Positions 8,741-16,735 of a stretch of DNA of 64,000 bases are shown in pieces. Every line of letters starts with the position of its first letter. The first letter of the stretch is position 1. The notes beneath the pieces are model-generated. The model was not told where the DNA came from, ran no database searches, and saw only the letters and a program-made list of their open reading frames with translations. The DNA is from Paraburkholderia aspalathi. GTDB lineage: Bacteria > Pseudomonadota > Gammaproteobacteria > Burkholderiales > Burkholderiaceae. The stretch spans positions 1 through 64,000 of the forward strand of contig NZ_FPBH01000003.1 in assembly GCF_900116445.1 (NCBI RefSeq), read 5' to 3'. The translations under genes and the position numbers were made by a program.

Positions 8741-9217
8741 ATGATCATGGAATTTACCAATACAATACCCTTTATGGCACACATACCCGACTCCCTCTTC
8801 GCTGAACGCATTCGCGCCAGCTTCACGCGCCAGAATGCGATGACATTGATTCAGGCGACTCTGGCCGTGATTGAGCACGGCCGCACCGAAATTCACCTGC
8901 CAGTCTGGAGTGGTGTCGGGCAACAGCACGGCTTCGTACATGGTGGCGTGGTCGGTATGATTGCCGACTCCGCAGGCGGCTACGCTGCGATGACCTTGGT
9001 GCCGGCCAGTGCGTCTGTATTGACTGTCGAATACAAGATGAATCTGGTCGCTCCGGCCGACGGCGAAATCCTGATCGCCCGTGGGCGGGTTGTCCGTCCC
9101 GGCCGAACGCTAATCGTCACTCAGGCAGAGGTATTCGCTGTCAAAGATGACCATGAAACGCTTTGTGCGCTGATGCAACAAACGATCATGGTGATGCACG
9201 ACAGGGTGGAGAAGTAG
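8741..9217 (+). CDS. PaaI-family hotdog-fold thioesterase
   Basis: A 158-residue single hotdog-fold protein of the PaaI/YdiI group, which hydrolyses acyl-CoA thioesters in the cytoplasm. The diagnostic segment is HGFVHGGVVGMIADSAGGYAAM, where HGG opens the central helix and the Asp is the usual catalytic acid. VEYKMNLVAPADGE and GRVVRPGRTLIVTQAEVF are the conserved following strands. The start is not certain: ATG 8741, 8747 and 8774 are all in frame and none has a strong ribosome site. It is divergent from the liv operon, suggesting a link to CoA-thioester catabolism of the transported compound (inference). Confidence 0.85.
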   Translation: MIMEFTNTIPFMAHIPDSLFAERIRASFTRQNAMTLIQATLAVIEHGRTEIHLPVWSGVGQQHGFVHGGVVGMIADSAGGYAAMTLVPASASVLTVEYKMNLVAPADGEILIARGRVVRPGRTLIVTQAEVFAVKDDHETLCALMQQTIMVMHDRVEK

Positions 9218-9354
9218 GACCAACTGGACCGGAACCAGTCCAGCCTGGCGTCATCGCGCGATCGCCAGCGTCTCTGGCCGCCCATTGAGGCGCTGGTCGT
9301 GCTTGATGTACGAAACACTAATTCCGTGCTCCACGAATAGACGCTGCGGCGCAT

Positions 9355-10035
9355 TCAACGAGAGCCCGTGAGGCGCCCGCCGAGCCACACGCGCAACGCC
9401 GCGATCTCCTCCTCACACACCGAATGCGGCATCGGATACGCACTCCAGGCGACGTTGCAACCTCGCGCGATCGCAAAGTCACGCGCGGCCTCCCCTAGCC
9501 GGATTGGCAACACGTCGTCGTGTATGCCATGCGCGGCAAAAATCGGCGTGCTGCTGTTTGCGGCGCTCAACCGGCTGTCCACGAAGCCTTGCGACGGTAT
9601 ATAGCCCGACATCACGATCAGGCCGGCAAGCGCCTCAGGGTGCGTCAGTCCTGCTGAATAGGTCATCGCCGCGCCCTGCGAAAAACCCGCGAGAAAGATG
9701 TTCGAAGTCGGAATGCCGCGCTGGTTCTGCACTTCGATCAATCGCCGCACGGTCGCGCAAGACGATTCGATACCGGCTTCGTCAACTTGTCGATTAACGT
9801 CCTGAAACGACCGTATGTCGTACCACGCGCGCATCACGTAGCCATCGTTTGCAGTAACGGCAATCTCAGGTGCATTGGGAAACACGAAGCGCACAGCGGG
9901 TCCGCCGGTGAGGCGCAATTCGGGGACAAGCGGCACGAAGTCATTGGCGTCGGCGCCGAGACCGTGCATCAGGATGACGGCGAATCTGGGATCTGGCGCG
10001 GTTTCGATTTCGATGGCTGGTGATAGCTCGGTCAT
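9355..10035 (-). CDS. Carboxylesterase / phospholipase (alpha/beta hydrolase)
   Basis: A 226-residue alpha/beta hydrolase of the carboxylesterase II (EstB-like) family. The oxyanion-hole segment is VILMHGLGADANDF, the nucleophile elbow is GFSQGA, and AAHGIHDDVLP and MPHSV supply the catalytic Asp and His. Length and motif order fit small-ester or lysophospholipid hydrolases. ATG 10035 has GAGGAG nine bases before it; the TTG at 10044 is less likely. It lies 155 bp downstream of the secretion-system operon and is probably independent of it. Confidence 0.9.
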   Translation of the reverse strand: MTELSPAIEIETAPDPRFAVILMHGLGADANDFVPLVPELRLTGGPAVRFVFPNAPEIAVTANDGYVMRAWYDIRSFQDVNRQVDEAGIESSCATVRRLIEVQNQRGIPTSNIFLAGFSQGAAMTYSAGLTHPEALAGLIVMSGYIPSQGFVDSRLSAANSSTPIFAAHGIHDDVLPIRLGEAARDFAIARGCNVAWSAYPMPHSVCEEEIAALRVWLGGRLTGSR

Positions 10036-10190
10036 GTTTCGCAACTCCTCGGCTTCGGAAAACGTTCAGATGATCGGGATCGATACCAGTAGGATACCGC
10101 CGGGCGGCACCAGCGCTTCGGTTGGTAGTCGATACGGCTCATCCCGTGGGAGAGACCGTAATGGAAGAGCTGAGGCTTGCTCCTGTGATG

Positions 10191-10847
10191 CTAACGACCA
10201 CCGATCCTGTTTGCACCGAAGCCTGCCGACGGAAAGCGGACCGCACCATTCTGTGGATCAATGGTCCTCACTGGACGACCGGGCGCCGCCGGAACGGCAG
10301 TGGTGGGCGTGCTGCGCAGCCCCGGCGCAAGGTAGATGAATTTCCACCCGCCGTAAGTCTGCTCGGTCTCGAAGTCTACGTATCGCCGCGGGAACTCCGC
10401 GCGCTTGATCGTCGGCGCCTCCGAGCTACTATACACACCATAAAAGCGATCGCCCTGCCGCAAGAAGAGCCAATCGGTCTTGCCGGTGACCGGATCCGGG
10501 TATGCCTGACGCAGGTGATGCATCGGAACCGGGAAGCGCGCGTCGTCCAGCAGATCGTCGACCGACGCGGGGTAGACGCGACCAACGCGGTAATACCGCA
10601 CGATTGCCTGCCGGTACTGGTCACCCACGAACAACAGTTGCTTCTCCTGCTCGCGCCGACGTTCCAGCGACCAGACATCCAGCGCGCCCGCCAACGCAAT
10701 AGACATCAACATCAGCGCGATCAATAGCGCCAGCATCACAAGCCCACGCTGGCGCGCGGCGCAAAGCGAGGCACGGCGTCGCGCAGCCCGCTTCGATACC
10801 GACGAAATGCGCGCGCCGCCTCGCGCTGAGAATGCGCCGCGACTCAC
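10191..10847 (-). CDS. GspK-like minor pseudopilin of the atypical type II secretion system
   Basis: A 218-residue protein with a prepilin-type start: a basic leader of about 35 residues ends RQRG, followed by LVMLALLIALMLMSIALAG. Unlike normal pseudopilins it has no Glu at position +5 of the mature protein. That is the hallmark of the tip pseudopilin GspK, so a tip role is inferred, although the length is shorter than classical GspK. The rest has a globular, periplasmic look with a DPVTGKTDW motif like GspG-type folds. It starts with GTG overlapping the previous stop (GTGA). It is the last gene of the secretion operon. Confidence 0.75.
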   Translation of the reverse strand: MSRGAFSARGGARISSVSKRAARRRASLCAARQRGLVMLALLIALMLMSIALAGALDVWSLERRREQEKQLLFVGDQYRQAIVRYYRVGRVYPASVDDLLDDARFPVPMHHLRQAYPDPVTGKTDWLFLRQGDRFYGVYSSSEAPTIKRAEFPRRYVDFETEQTYGGWKFIYLAPGLRSTPTTAVPAAPGRPVRTIDPQNGAVRFPSAGFGANRIGGR

Positions 10848-11233
10848 TTGCCTGCTCCTGCCGGATCGGCAGGCGTGCCCTGCGCACCACTCGCCGGCAC
10901 GACGTCGTACACGCCCGTCTTGCTTTCATCGGGCGAGGCGATTACCGCCCACTTGTCGTCGCCGTTGACCGGATCGACCGGAACCGCCCGCAGATAGTGT
11001 TTCGTCACCAGTTCATCGAGCGTATCCGGGTACTGGCCGTTGTCACCGTAGTATTTATCGATCGCATCGCGCATCACGGCGACGTTCTGCTGCCGGACCT
11101 GCTCCTTGCCGCGTTCGATGCTGTGCATATAACGCGGCAGAGCGATCGTCAAAAGCAGGCCAATGATCGCCATCACGACAACCAGTTCGATCAGCGTAAA
11201 TGCGCGGAATCTGCGCGTATGAGCGGGTTTCAT
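10844..11233 (-). CDS. GspG-like pseudopilin
   Basis: A 129-residue pseudopilin. The leader KPAHTRRFRA is followed by FTLIELVVVMAIIGLLLTIALPRY, with Glu at +5. The residue before the processing site is Ala rather than the usual Gly, which prepilin peptidases can tolerate. The C-terminal domain has GQYPDTLDELV and VPVDPVNGDDKWAV, the short GspG-type fold. It resembles the single-domain pseudopilins (OxpG-like) of atypical secretion systems. It follows the preceding pseudopilin gene by 9 bp and overlaps the next gene. Confidence 0.85.
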   Translation of the reverse strand: MKPAHTRRFRAFTLIELVVVMAIIGLLLTIALPRYMHSIERGKEQVRQQNVAVMRDAIDKYYGDNGQYPDTLDELVTKHYLRAVPVDPVNGDDKWAVIASPDESKTGVYDVVPASGAQGTPADPAGAGK

Positions 11234-11242
11234 GATGCACCG

Positions 11243-11788
11243 TCACCATTGTTTGTACGGAACGCCGTTGATGCCGGCGCGATCGGATTTCGACGACACA
11301 TCGAACACGTCCTTGCCGGCCTGATCATTCCCGGACGGCCCATCGGCGCCGGTCTGATCCGGCGGCACGCCATAGGACCGCACGTTCCAGGTGTCTTCCG
11401 CGGCCGTGTCCGGATCGCCAGAAAAAAACGGATCGCGCGGCACGTGGCGAAGGAACATCAACAGACTGCCTTTCGGATCCTTCGCATTGGGCACGCCCGT
11501 CACGAGCACGGTCAGCGACGGCGGATAGCCGGACGCCTCCGCCTCCTTGTCGATCAAACCCACGTCGCTCGAATCCTTATATGCGTCGAGTGCCGTGCGA
11601 ATCTCGCGCAACGCGGCGCTCAACTGCTGTTCCTTCTGACGCTGCACGATCAGTTCGGAGAACGGCATGATCGCGAGCGACAGGATAGCCACAAGCGCGA
11701 GCGTAATCACCAGCTCGATCAACGTGAATCCACGCTGATCGGGCCGGCTTGCGCCACGCGAGCGGACTGTGTTCGTCGGCATGGCCAC
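11243..11788 (-). CDS. Type II secretion pseudopilin (GspG/GspH-like)
   Basis: A 181-residue pseudopilin with leader ending RPDQRG and mature start FTLIELVITLALVAILSLAIMP, carrying Gly(-1) and Glu(+5). A long alpha helix (SELIVQRQKEQQLSAALREIRTALDAYK) is followed by YPPSLTVLVTGVP and FLRHVPRDPF, which align with the GspG C-terminal region. The start is either GTG 11788 or ATG 11782; no clear ribosome site separates them, and translation is probably coupled to the secretin stop 3 bp upstream. Confidence 0.85.
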   Translation of the reverse strand: MAMPTNTVRSRGASRPDQRGFTLIELVITLALVAILSLAIMPFSELIVQRQKEQQLSAALREIRTALDAYKDSSDVGLIDKEAEASGYPPSLTVLVTGVPNAKDPKGSLLMFLRHVPRDPFFSGDPDTAAEDTWNVRSYGVPPDQTGADGPSGNDQAGKDVFDVSSKSDRAGINGVPYKQW

Positions 11789-11791
11789 GGC

Positions 11792-14053
11792 TCAATACCC
11801 GTTCTGAATCGAGCGAAGCGGGTTATCGTTGCCCATGTCACCCGGCGGCATCTGCAAGATCGACGGAGCGGGCGCGGGCGCCGGTGCGGGTGCAGCCGGG
11901 GGAGGCGCGGGCGGCTGGGTGGCCGCCGGCGCCGCGTTCGCCCCAGCGCCCGGTTCGGCCTCTCCTCCCGCCTGCTCCGCTGCCGGCGGCGCATTGGGAA
12001 CCGGCACCGGCGCCGGCGCGGTCGATTGCGGCGCAAAGCGTCCGCCGTAGGGTGCGGGTGGCGGCGTCGTGCGCTGCGGCGGCGGTAGTTGCCCAAACGA
12101 ACCGGTCGCGGGCGCCGTCGTCGAACCGTTCGCCGCCGCACCAGCCTGAGCGGACTTGCCGCCCACCGTGCCACCGCCTACGCTGCCGGGCAGCGCCCTT
12201 ACAGCCGGCGCTCCGGGCACCGCCGCGGCGGCCATGACGGGATCGAGCCGAAGCTGGTCGGCGTGCACATTGACGTCGGTGCCGGACCAGACCTCCTGCG
12301 TGTCCACATCCGCCGCGAGCTGCGGCCGCACAATGTGCGGTGTGATCTGCAATACGATCTCCGTCTTCACATGGTCGCCGTTGTGGTCCGAGAACAGGCG
12401 CCCGAGGATGGGCAACTGCCCGAGGCCAGGCACCTTGTCGGCCGACCTGCGGTCCTGATCCGAGATCAGCCCGCCGAGAATCTGGCTTTCGCCATCCCTC
12501 AGGCGCAGGCTTGTCGATGCGCTACGTGTTCCTATCTGATAGGCGAGCGAACTCAGACCTGTTTGCGAATTACCGCTCTGGATCGTATTGGTGATATTGC
12601 TGACTTCGAGATTCAGTTTGATGCCGACATCGCCATCCCGATAGACCTGTGGCTCCACTTCGAGCTTGATGCCGACATCGATGTACTGAATCATTTGCGT
12701 GTATGACGGTCCGCTCGTGCTGGGCGTGCTGGAACTCGAAATCACCGGCAACTTGTCGCCGATCAGGATCCGGGCCTTCTCCTTGTTGCGCGTCCGGATA
12801 CGTGGACTCGCCAGCAAATTCGCGTCGGTATCCGTAAGCTTGAAGTTTGCCGTCGCAGACAGACCGCTGACATTCAGCGCATTGATGGGAAGATGGTGCA
12901 ACGCGCCCCATGTGTCCACCGTGGACGGTGTCGACACCGAGAACGAATTTGGCCATTCGATCCCGAGATTGGACAGGCGTTCGTGCGAGACCTCCAGCAC
13001 CTCGACTTCCAGCATCACCTCCGGTTCAGGCAGATCCTGCGCGGCGATCATCTCTTCGGCAACCTTGATGGTGTCCGGGGTGCCGCGGATCGTTACGGTA
13101 TTCGCGCGCTCGTCGATCACGACTTCCTTGATCTTCAGCAGGCTCTTCAGCAACGACTGAATCTGTTTGGCTTCGACGTTCGACAACTGGAACGTGCGTA
13201 CTTTCAATTCCTGATATTCAAGCTGCTTGGCGGGAGTCGCCGGGTAGATGAAAAGCGTATTCGCGTTGAGTTGCTTCTTGTCGAGCTGATTCTGCATCAG
13301 GATCATATCGACCGTATCCTGCAGTGACGCGTTCGTCACGAAGATGGTCGTCTTCAAATCCGCACGGACGTCGCGATCGAAGATGACGTTCAATCCCGAA
13401 GTGCGCGACAACGCTTCGAAGACCATGCGCACGTTGGCATCGCGAAACTGCAGTGTGATCGGCGTACGCATGATCGACGAAGCGGCGAGCCCCTCTTCCC
13501 TGTCCGCGCGTTGCTGCCGGATCTTATCGTCGATTTCCTTTTTCATCTGCAACGCCAGCGCATTGGTCGGATTCCTCAACAACACGCGGTGCACGCGATC
13601 GGACGCCGGTGCAAGCGAGCCGCGCTGCATCATGCGGTCCGCTTCCTGCAGGGTCGTAAGATCCCGACGGTCCTGGTCGATCAGCGCGCCGATCTTGCGG
13701 CCGCGTTCGCTGGTCGGATCGATCTGGCTTGCCGCGTAGAGCTTCTGGATCGCGGCATCGAACTGGTAGCTCAGACGGAACTGGTCGGCCTGATCGAGCA
13801 GCGCGTTGACCTGACTATTGCGGTCGTTCAGATAGTCGACTTTCGCCTCGGCGCCGGTCGGATTGTCCTGCCGGGCCGGCATTTGCATGCAACCGCTGAC
13901 GGCAAGCATGGCGATAGCGACCGCGAGCGCACGCTTTCTCGCGATCCCTCCGATTGGGGTGCACTGAGCACGGAACGGGACAGATGGCAAGAGATGGTTC
14001 GCCGGGCCGCTGTCCCCATTGCGGCTCGCACCCCGTGTGCGTGAGGTTTTCAT
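11792..14053 (-). CDS. gspD: Secretin GspD-like outer-membrane channel of the atypical type II system
   Basis: A 753-residue secretin forming the outer-membrane pore. An N-terminal signal with lipobox LAVSGC (about residues 50-56) indicates a lipoprotein secretin that may not need a separate pilotin. Next come TPR-like helices (about 75-185), N-domains with ITLQFRDANVRMVFEALSRTSGLNVIFD, NolW-like repeats, and the secretin core with GDKLPVISSS and VPGLGQLPILGRLFS, ending in VLQITPHIVRP. The last 150 residues are a Pro/Ala-rich tail not found in classical GspD. The TPR-plus-secretin arrangement resembles PilQ- and MSHA-like or Oxp-type secretins. ATG 14053 follows GAGAGG and adjoins the previous stop. 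Confidence 0.92.
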   Translation of the reverse strand: MKTSRTRGASRNGDSGPANHLLPSVPFRAQCTPIGGIARKRALAVAIAMLAVSGCMQMPARQDNPTGAEAKVDYLNDRNSQVNALLDQADQFRLSYQFDAAIQKLYAASQIDPTSERGRKIGALIDQDRRDLTTLQEADRMMQRGSLAPASDRVHRVLLRNPTNALALQMKKEIDDKIRQQRADREEGLAASSIMRTPITLQFRDANVRMVFEALSRTSGLNVIFDRDVRADLKTTIFVTNASLQDTVDMILMQNQLDKKQLNANTLFIYPATPAKQLEYQELKVRTFQLSNVEAKQIQSLLKSLLKIKEVVIDERANTVTIRGTPDTIKVAEEMIAAQDLPEPEVMLEVEVLEVSHERLSNLGIEWPNSFSVSTPSTVDTWGALHHLPINALNVSGLSATANFKLTDTDANLLASPRIRTRNKEKARILIGDKLPVISSSSTPSTSGPSYTQMIQYIDVGIKLEVEPQVYRDGDVGIKLNLEVSNITNTIQSGNSQTGLSSLAYQIGTRSASTSLRLRDGESQILGGLISDQDRRSADKVPGLGQLPILGRLFSDHNGDHVKTEIVLQITPHIVRPQLAADVDTQEVWSGTDVNVHADQLRLDPVMAAAAVPGAPAVRALPGSVGGGTVGGKSAQAGAAANGSTTAPATGSFGQLPPPQRTTPPPAPYGGRFAPQSTAPAPVPVPNAPPAAEQAGGEAEPGAGANAAPAATQPPAPPPAAPAPAPAPAPSILQMPPGDMGNDNPLRSIQNGY

Positions 14054-14752
14054 CTACTTTGCCTCTCTTGGAATGGATACGGACTGCGTCTGGTTAAGCG
14101 GTAGATAGGTCAGCACCACGTCGGATTCCGAAACCGATTCGACGCGGTACTGGTCATCAACCACTTCGCCCGGCGAAACGATCAGCAACCGCTCGCCGTT
14201 GCTGAGAAATACCTGCGGCTTGGCCGCCTTCGCATCCAGCTCGCCCACGTACGTGAAAGGCACGGGCGGCGCAGTCGGCGCCGGTGCCCGCACCTCGGGT
14301 ACGACCGGCACCTCGACTGGAGGCGGCGGCGGAAGCCACGAAGAGGCGGCGAACGGATTGTTGGCCGATTCGACGGACAGCGGCGCGCGCAGGGCGATCA
14401 GCTTTGCGCGTGGCGTCACCGCTATCGTCGCTATCGACGGTCTCGCGCTAGCGGCGCCGACGCGCGACGCAGGAACCGGGGCTGGCGCCGCTCCCCGCGA
14501 GGTTGCTGGCACGGCAGACGCGGCGGACTGAAGATGAGCGGAAGCAGGCCGCGCCCGCACGTCGTCATGCCCCTTGCCGTGGAGCGCGGCAAGCACCACC
14601 GGCGTCTGGGTCGCCGCCACCTGCGCGCGATACCCGAGTCCCACGACGGCGATCCCGCAGAACGTCAGCAACACGCGCGTGACCAGAGCGGGTTTCATGG
14701 CTGCGCTGTCCGGCAGATGCGCTCGAACGCGTTTGACCAGAGCGAGGTTCAT
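14054..14752 (-). CDS. GspC/PilP-like inner-membrane connector protein
   Basis: A 232-residue bitopic protein: short cytoplasmic N-terminus, one membrane segment (about 23-45), a long Ala/Pro-rich periplasmic linker, and a C-terminal beta-rich domain with PFTYVGELD, VFLSNGERLLIVSPGEVVDDQYRVESVSESDVVLTYLP split over strands. That last domain is of the homology-region type found in GspC and PilP, which dock onto the secretin. ATG 14752 overlaps the previous stop. A second in-frame ATG at 14698 lies in a duplicated 54-bp unit and is equally plausible, giving a protein 18 residues shorter. Confidence 0.75.
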   Translation of the reverse strand: MNLALVKRVRAHLPDSAAMKPALVTRVLLTFCGIAVVGLGYRAQVAATQTPVVLAALHGKGHDDVRARPASAHLQSAASAVPATSRGAAPAPVPASRVGAASARPSIATIAVTPRAKLIALRAPLSVESANNPFAASSWLPPPPPVEVPVVPEVRAPAPTAPPVPFTYVGELDAKAAKPQVFLSNGERLLIVSPGEVVDDQYRVESVSESDVVLTYLPLNQTQSVSIPREAK

Positions 14753-14784
14753 GGCTGTGCAGTCCGGTAGATGAGCTCGAAGCG
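14680..14784. repeat. Tandem 54-bp duplication across a gene junction
   Basis: Units 14680-14733 and 14734-14784 match at about 44 of 51 positions with a period of exactly 54 bp (18 codons). Each unit carries, on the minus strand, the end of the PilO-like gene (including the CAGCCATGA stop/start junction) and the start of the connector gene. The result is a duplicated start codon and an 18-residue N-terminal extension without a frame change. Confidence 0.85.
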
Positions 14785-15324
14785 GACCCGCGCATCGAGA
14801 ATATTGCCGTCGACTGCGGGACGTTCGACGTGGATCGCCTGGAGCGCCGCATTGGGCACGTTGTTCAGGACTGCCGCGAGAAAACGCCGGATCGCACTGT
14901 ACTGGTCCTTGACAGGCAACAGCACCTGATACCGCGTAAAGGGCGCACCGGCTTCGGTCGTCACCTGGTATTCGGCTGAGCCGAGCGTCAGATTGCTCTC
15001 GCGGGCCTGCGCGAATATCACCGCGATATCGTTCGCGCTTTGTGTGAAACCCGGGAACAGTCCCGGCAAGGTATCGAGTGCGACTGGATCCACCGCCGCG
15101 CTACGCTCGCCGGCAAGGTGATGCGCGTTCGCAGTCCGCGCGACTCGCGCGGCATCCTGCATCTCACCCATTCCGTGCGTCCCGGACTCCACACTGGGCG
15201 TCGAGACGGCCACGATGGCGGCAACACCAATCACCAGCACGCCGAGCAGTCCCGGCAGGCCGAACGAGCGCTGCATCTCGAAGCGCAGCGTCAACAGCAT
15301 GTCCTGCAACTGGTCTGCTTTCAT
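14749..15324 (-). CDS. PilO-like inner-membrane assembly protein
   Basis: A 191-residue bitopic protein: about 20 cytoplasmic residues, a membrane segment (LPGLLGVLVIGVAAIVAVS), a short coiled stretch and a periplasmic alpha/beta domain with VTTEAGAPFTRYQVLLPVKDQYSAIRRFL spread over its middle, as in PilO/GspM ferredoxin-like folds. It would form a scaffold with the PilN-like protein. The start is ATG 15324 overlapping the previous stop; ATG 15327 just before it is the alternative, and GGAGG precedes both. It ends overlapping the connector gene. Confidence 0.75.
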   Translation of the reverse strand: MKADQLQDMLLTLRFEMQRSFGLPGLLGVLVIGVAAIVAVSTPSVESGTHGMGEMQDAARVARTANAHHLAGERSAAVDPVALDTLPGLFPGFTQSANDIAVIFAQARESNLTLGSAEYQVTTEAGAPFTRYQVLLPVKDQYSAIRRFLAAVLNNVPNAALQAIHVERPAVDGNILDARVRFELIYRTAQP

Positions 15325-15851
15325 CATTTCCTCCAGACGGCAGTGATCTGGAAACGCACGGGTTTGCCCGGTACGTTCGTCTCGATCAGGTGATCGTTCA
15401 GCACGGCTTCCCGCAGCAGAACGCTGCTCTGCAGATACTTCAGGTAGGCAATCATCGCGTCGAAGTTCTTCGCCTCGGCCGTGATACGGATCTGGCTTTG
15501 CGCGGGGTTCTGATCGATGCCGATCAGCGCGACATCGTGATCCGGATAGTCTTCGACGATCGAGAAGAGGTCCTGCCACGGCACGGTCAGTTCACGCAGA
15601 ACCGACTGGCTCTGCTTTTCCGCGAGCCGGGCAGCCGGCGTCAGCGGCGCCTTCGCCACATGCCGGCTCGCCATTGTCTGCCGCTGGACGGCCTCCAGTT
15701 GTGCCTGCGCACGATCGTTTTCCGAGTGCGCATGCCAGAGCCGCGCGCCGCTTGCGAGCAACAGCACGGCAGCGGCGCACAGCAGGATCAACCCGCCCGC
15801 CGCAGGGGTGGCGCGGCGCCGGCTGAAGTCGAGGTCAAGGCGCGGGATCAT
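15324..15851 (-). CDS. PilN-like inner-membrane assembly protein
   Basis: A 175-residue bitopic protein. The N-terminal motif IPRLDLDF resembles the conserved PilN peptide that binds PilM. A membrane segment follows (about 20-42), then a helical stretch, then WQDLFSIVEDYPDHDVALIGIDQNP and an alpha/beta periplasmic domain as in PilN/GspL C-terminal regions. ATG 15851 is chosen because it overlaps the upstream stop as ATGA; the frame extends 9 bases further. With its neighbours it gives the order PilM, PilN, PilO, PilP-like, secretin, which is the type IV pilus order rather than the classical gsp order. Confidence 0.78.
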   Translation of the reverse strand: MIPRLDLDFSRRRATPAAGGLILLCAAAVLLLASGARLWHAHSENDRAQAQLEAVQRQTMASRHVAKAPLTPAARLAEKQSQSVLRELTVPWQDLFSIVEDYPDHDVALIGIDQNPAQSQIRITAEAKNFDAMIAYLKYLQSSVLLREAVLNDHLIETNVPGKPVRFQITAVWRK

Positions 15852-16735
15852 TGCGCACACTCCATCAGCCGATGCGCGGGCGAGTGGTCCGCCGGCGGCG
15901 CCTGCCGGATTGCCGCGGCGAAACGCGCTTCGAACGGCGCCAACTCGGTCTCGATCCCGAACAGAAAGATTTTGCAGTCTTCGTGCTTCAGGTTCGCCCG
16001 GGTTGCCGAGCGTTCGAACAACTGCTCGGCCAGTTCGGCCAGCCGGGACGCGTCGTCCGCATCTCCAGGAAACAGGCGTTGTGCATCGTAGGCGACCCAG
16101 CGATTCTGTTCGATCATGACCGCCTGCATCTGCTCGTCCGCGACGAACAGCAGCAGCGCCTCACCGCCCTCGGCCGCATCGCCGATGCGATTGAGCATCT
16201 CCGGAAGGCATAACGTCAAGCGGCTAATCCCGACATGTTCGGCTGCGCTCACGTCGTGGATACCGGCAAGCAGTTCGCGCGACATCGCGCTGGCAAACAG
16301 AGCCCGGCCGCCGCGCTGCACGCCGAAACGGACCACCAGCGACGCACCGTCAATTCCATAGGTATCGGTGAAATGCGCTAACGCGATCTCTTCGAGTTCG
16401 CGCGCGCGCAGCGTGCGGAAATCGCCACGTAAGATCGCGTGATTGCCCCAGAAATCATCCAGCACCACGTGTGCGTTGCGCTTCTGCACAAACTCCTGCG
16501 GCACTGGCGCCGCATCTGCGGCGGGCGTTGCGATGAGCGTGTCGGCAAGCGCTCTGCGCAGCGTGTCGAGTGCACCCGGTTCAGTGCAGCACTGCTCCTC
16601 GGGAATCGCAACGCTGGCAGGCTCGGCGGCAGATGCCGATTTGCGCAGGCGTAACGGCCAAGGCACGCGCGCACCGACGACAATCTCACGTGTGCCGACT
16701 CCGATTGCAACCGGACTATTCAACCATGGTGACAC
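15848..16735 (-). CDS. PilM/GspL-like cytoplasmic assembly protein
   Basis: A 295-residue protein without a clear membrane segment. The position between the ATPase and the PilN-like gene, and segments such as HVVLDDFWGNHAIL, LTLCLPEMLNRIG and LLLFVADEQMQAVMIEQNRW, suggest the actin-like fold of PilM or the cytoplasmic domain of GspL, which couples the ATPase to the inner-membrane platform. Sequence similarity is low, so the call rests mainly on context. The best start is GTG 16735, lying inside the last codons of the ATPase gene; a TTG at 16723 is possible. Confidence 0.65.
   Translation of the reverse strand: MSPWLNSPVAIGVGTREIVVGARVPWPLRLRKSASAAEPASVAIPEEQCCTEPGALDTLRRALADTLIATPAADAAPVPQEFVQKRNAHVVLDDFWGNHAILRGDFRTLRARELEEIALAHFTDTYGIDGASLVVRFGVQRGGRALFASAMSRELLAGIHDVSAAEHVGISRLTLCLPEMLNRIGDAAEGGEALLLFVADEQMQAVMIEQNRWVAYDAQRLFPGDADDASRLAELAEQLFERSATRANLKHEDCKIFLFGIETELAPFEARFAAAIRQAPPADHSPAHRLMECAQ

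Noticed and set aside
10832..12088. Plus-strand frame of 418 codons across the pseudopilin genes
   Set aside because: Antisense shadow; low-complexity Arg-rich C-terminus and no recognisable domain.
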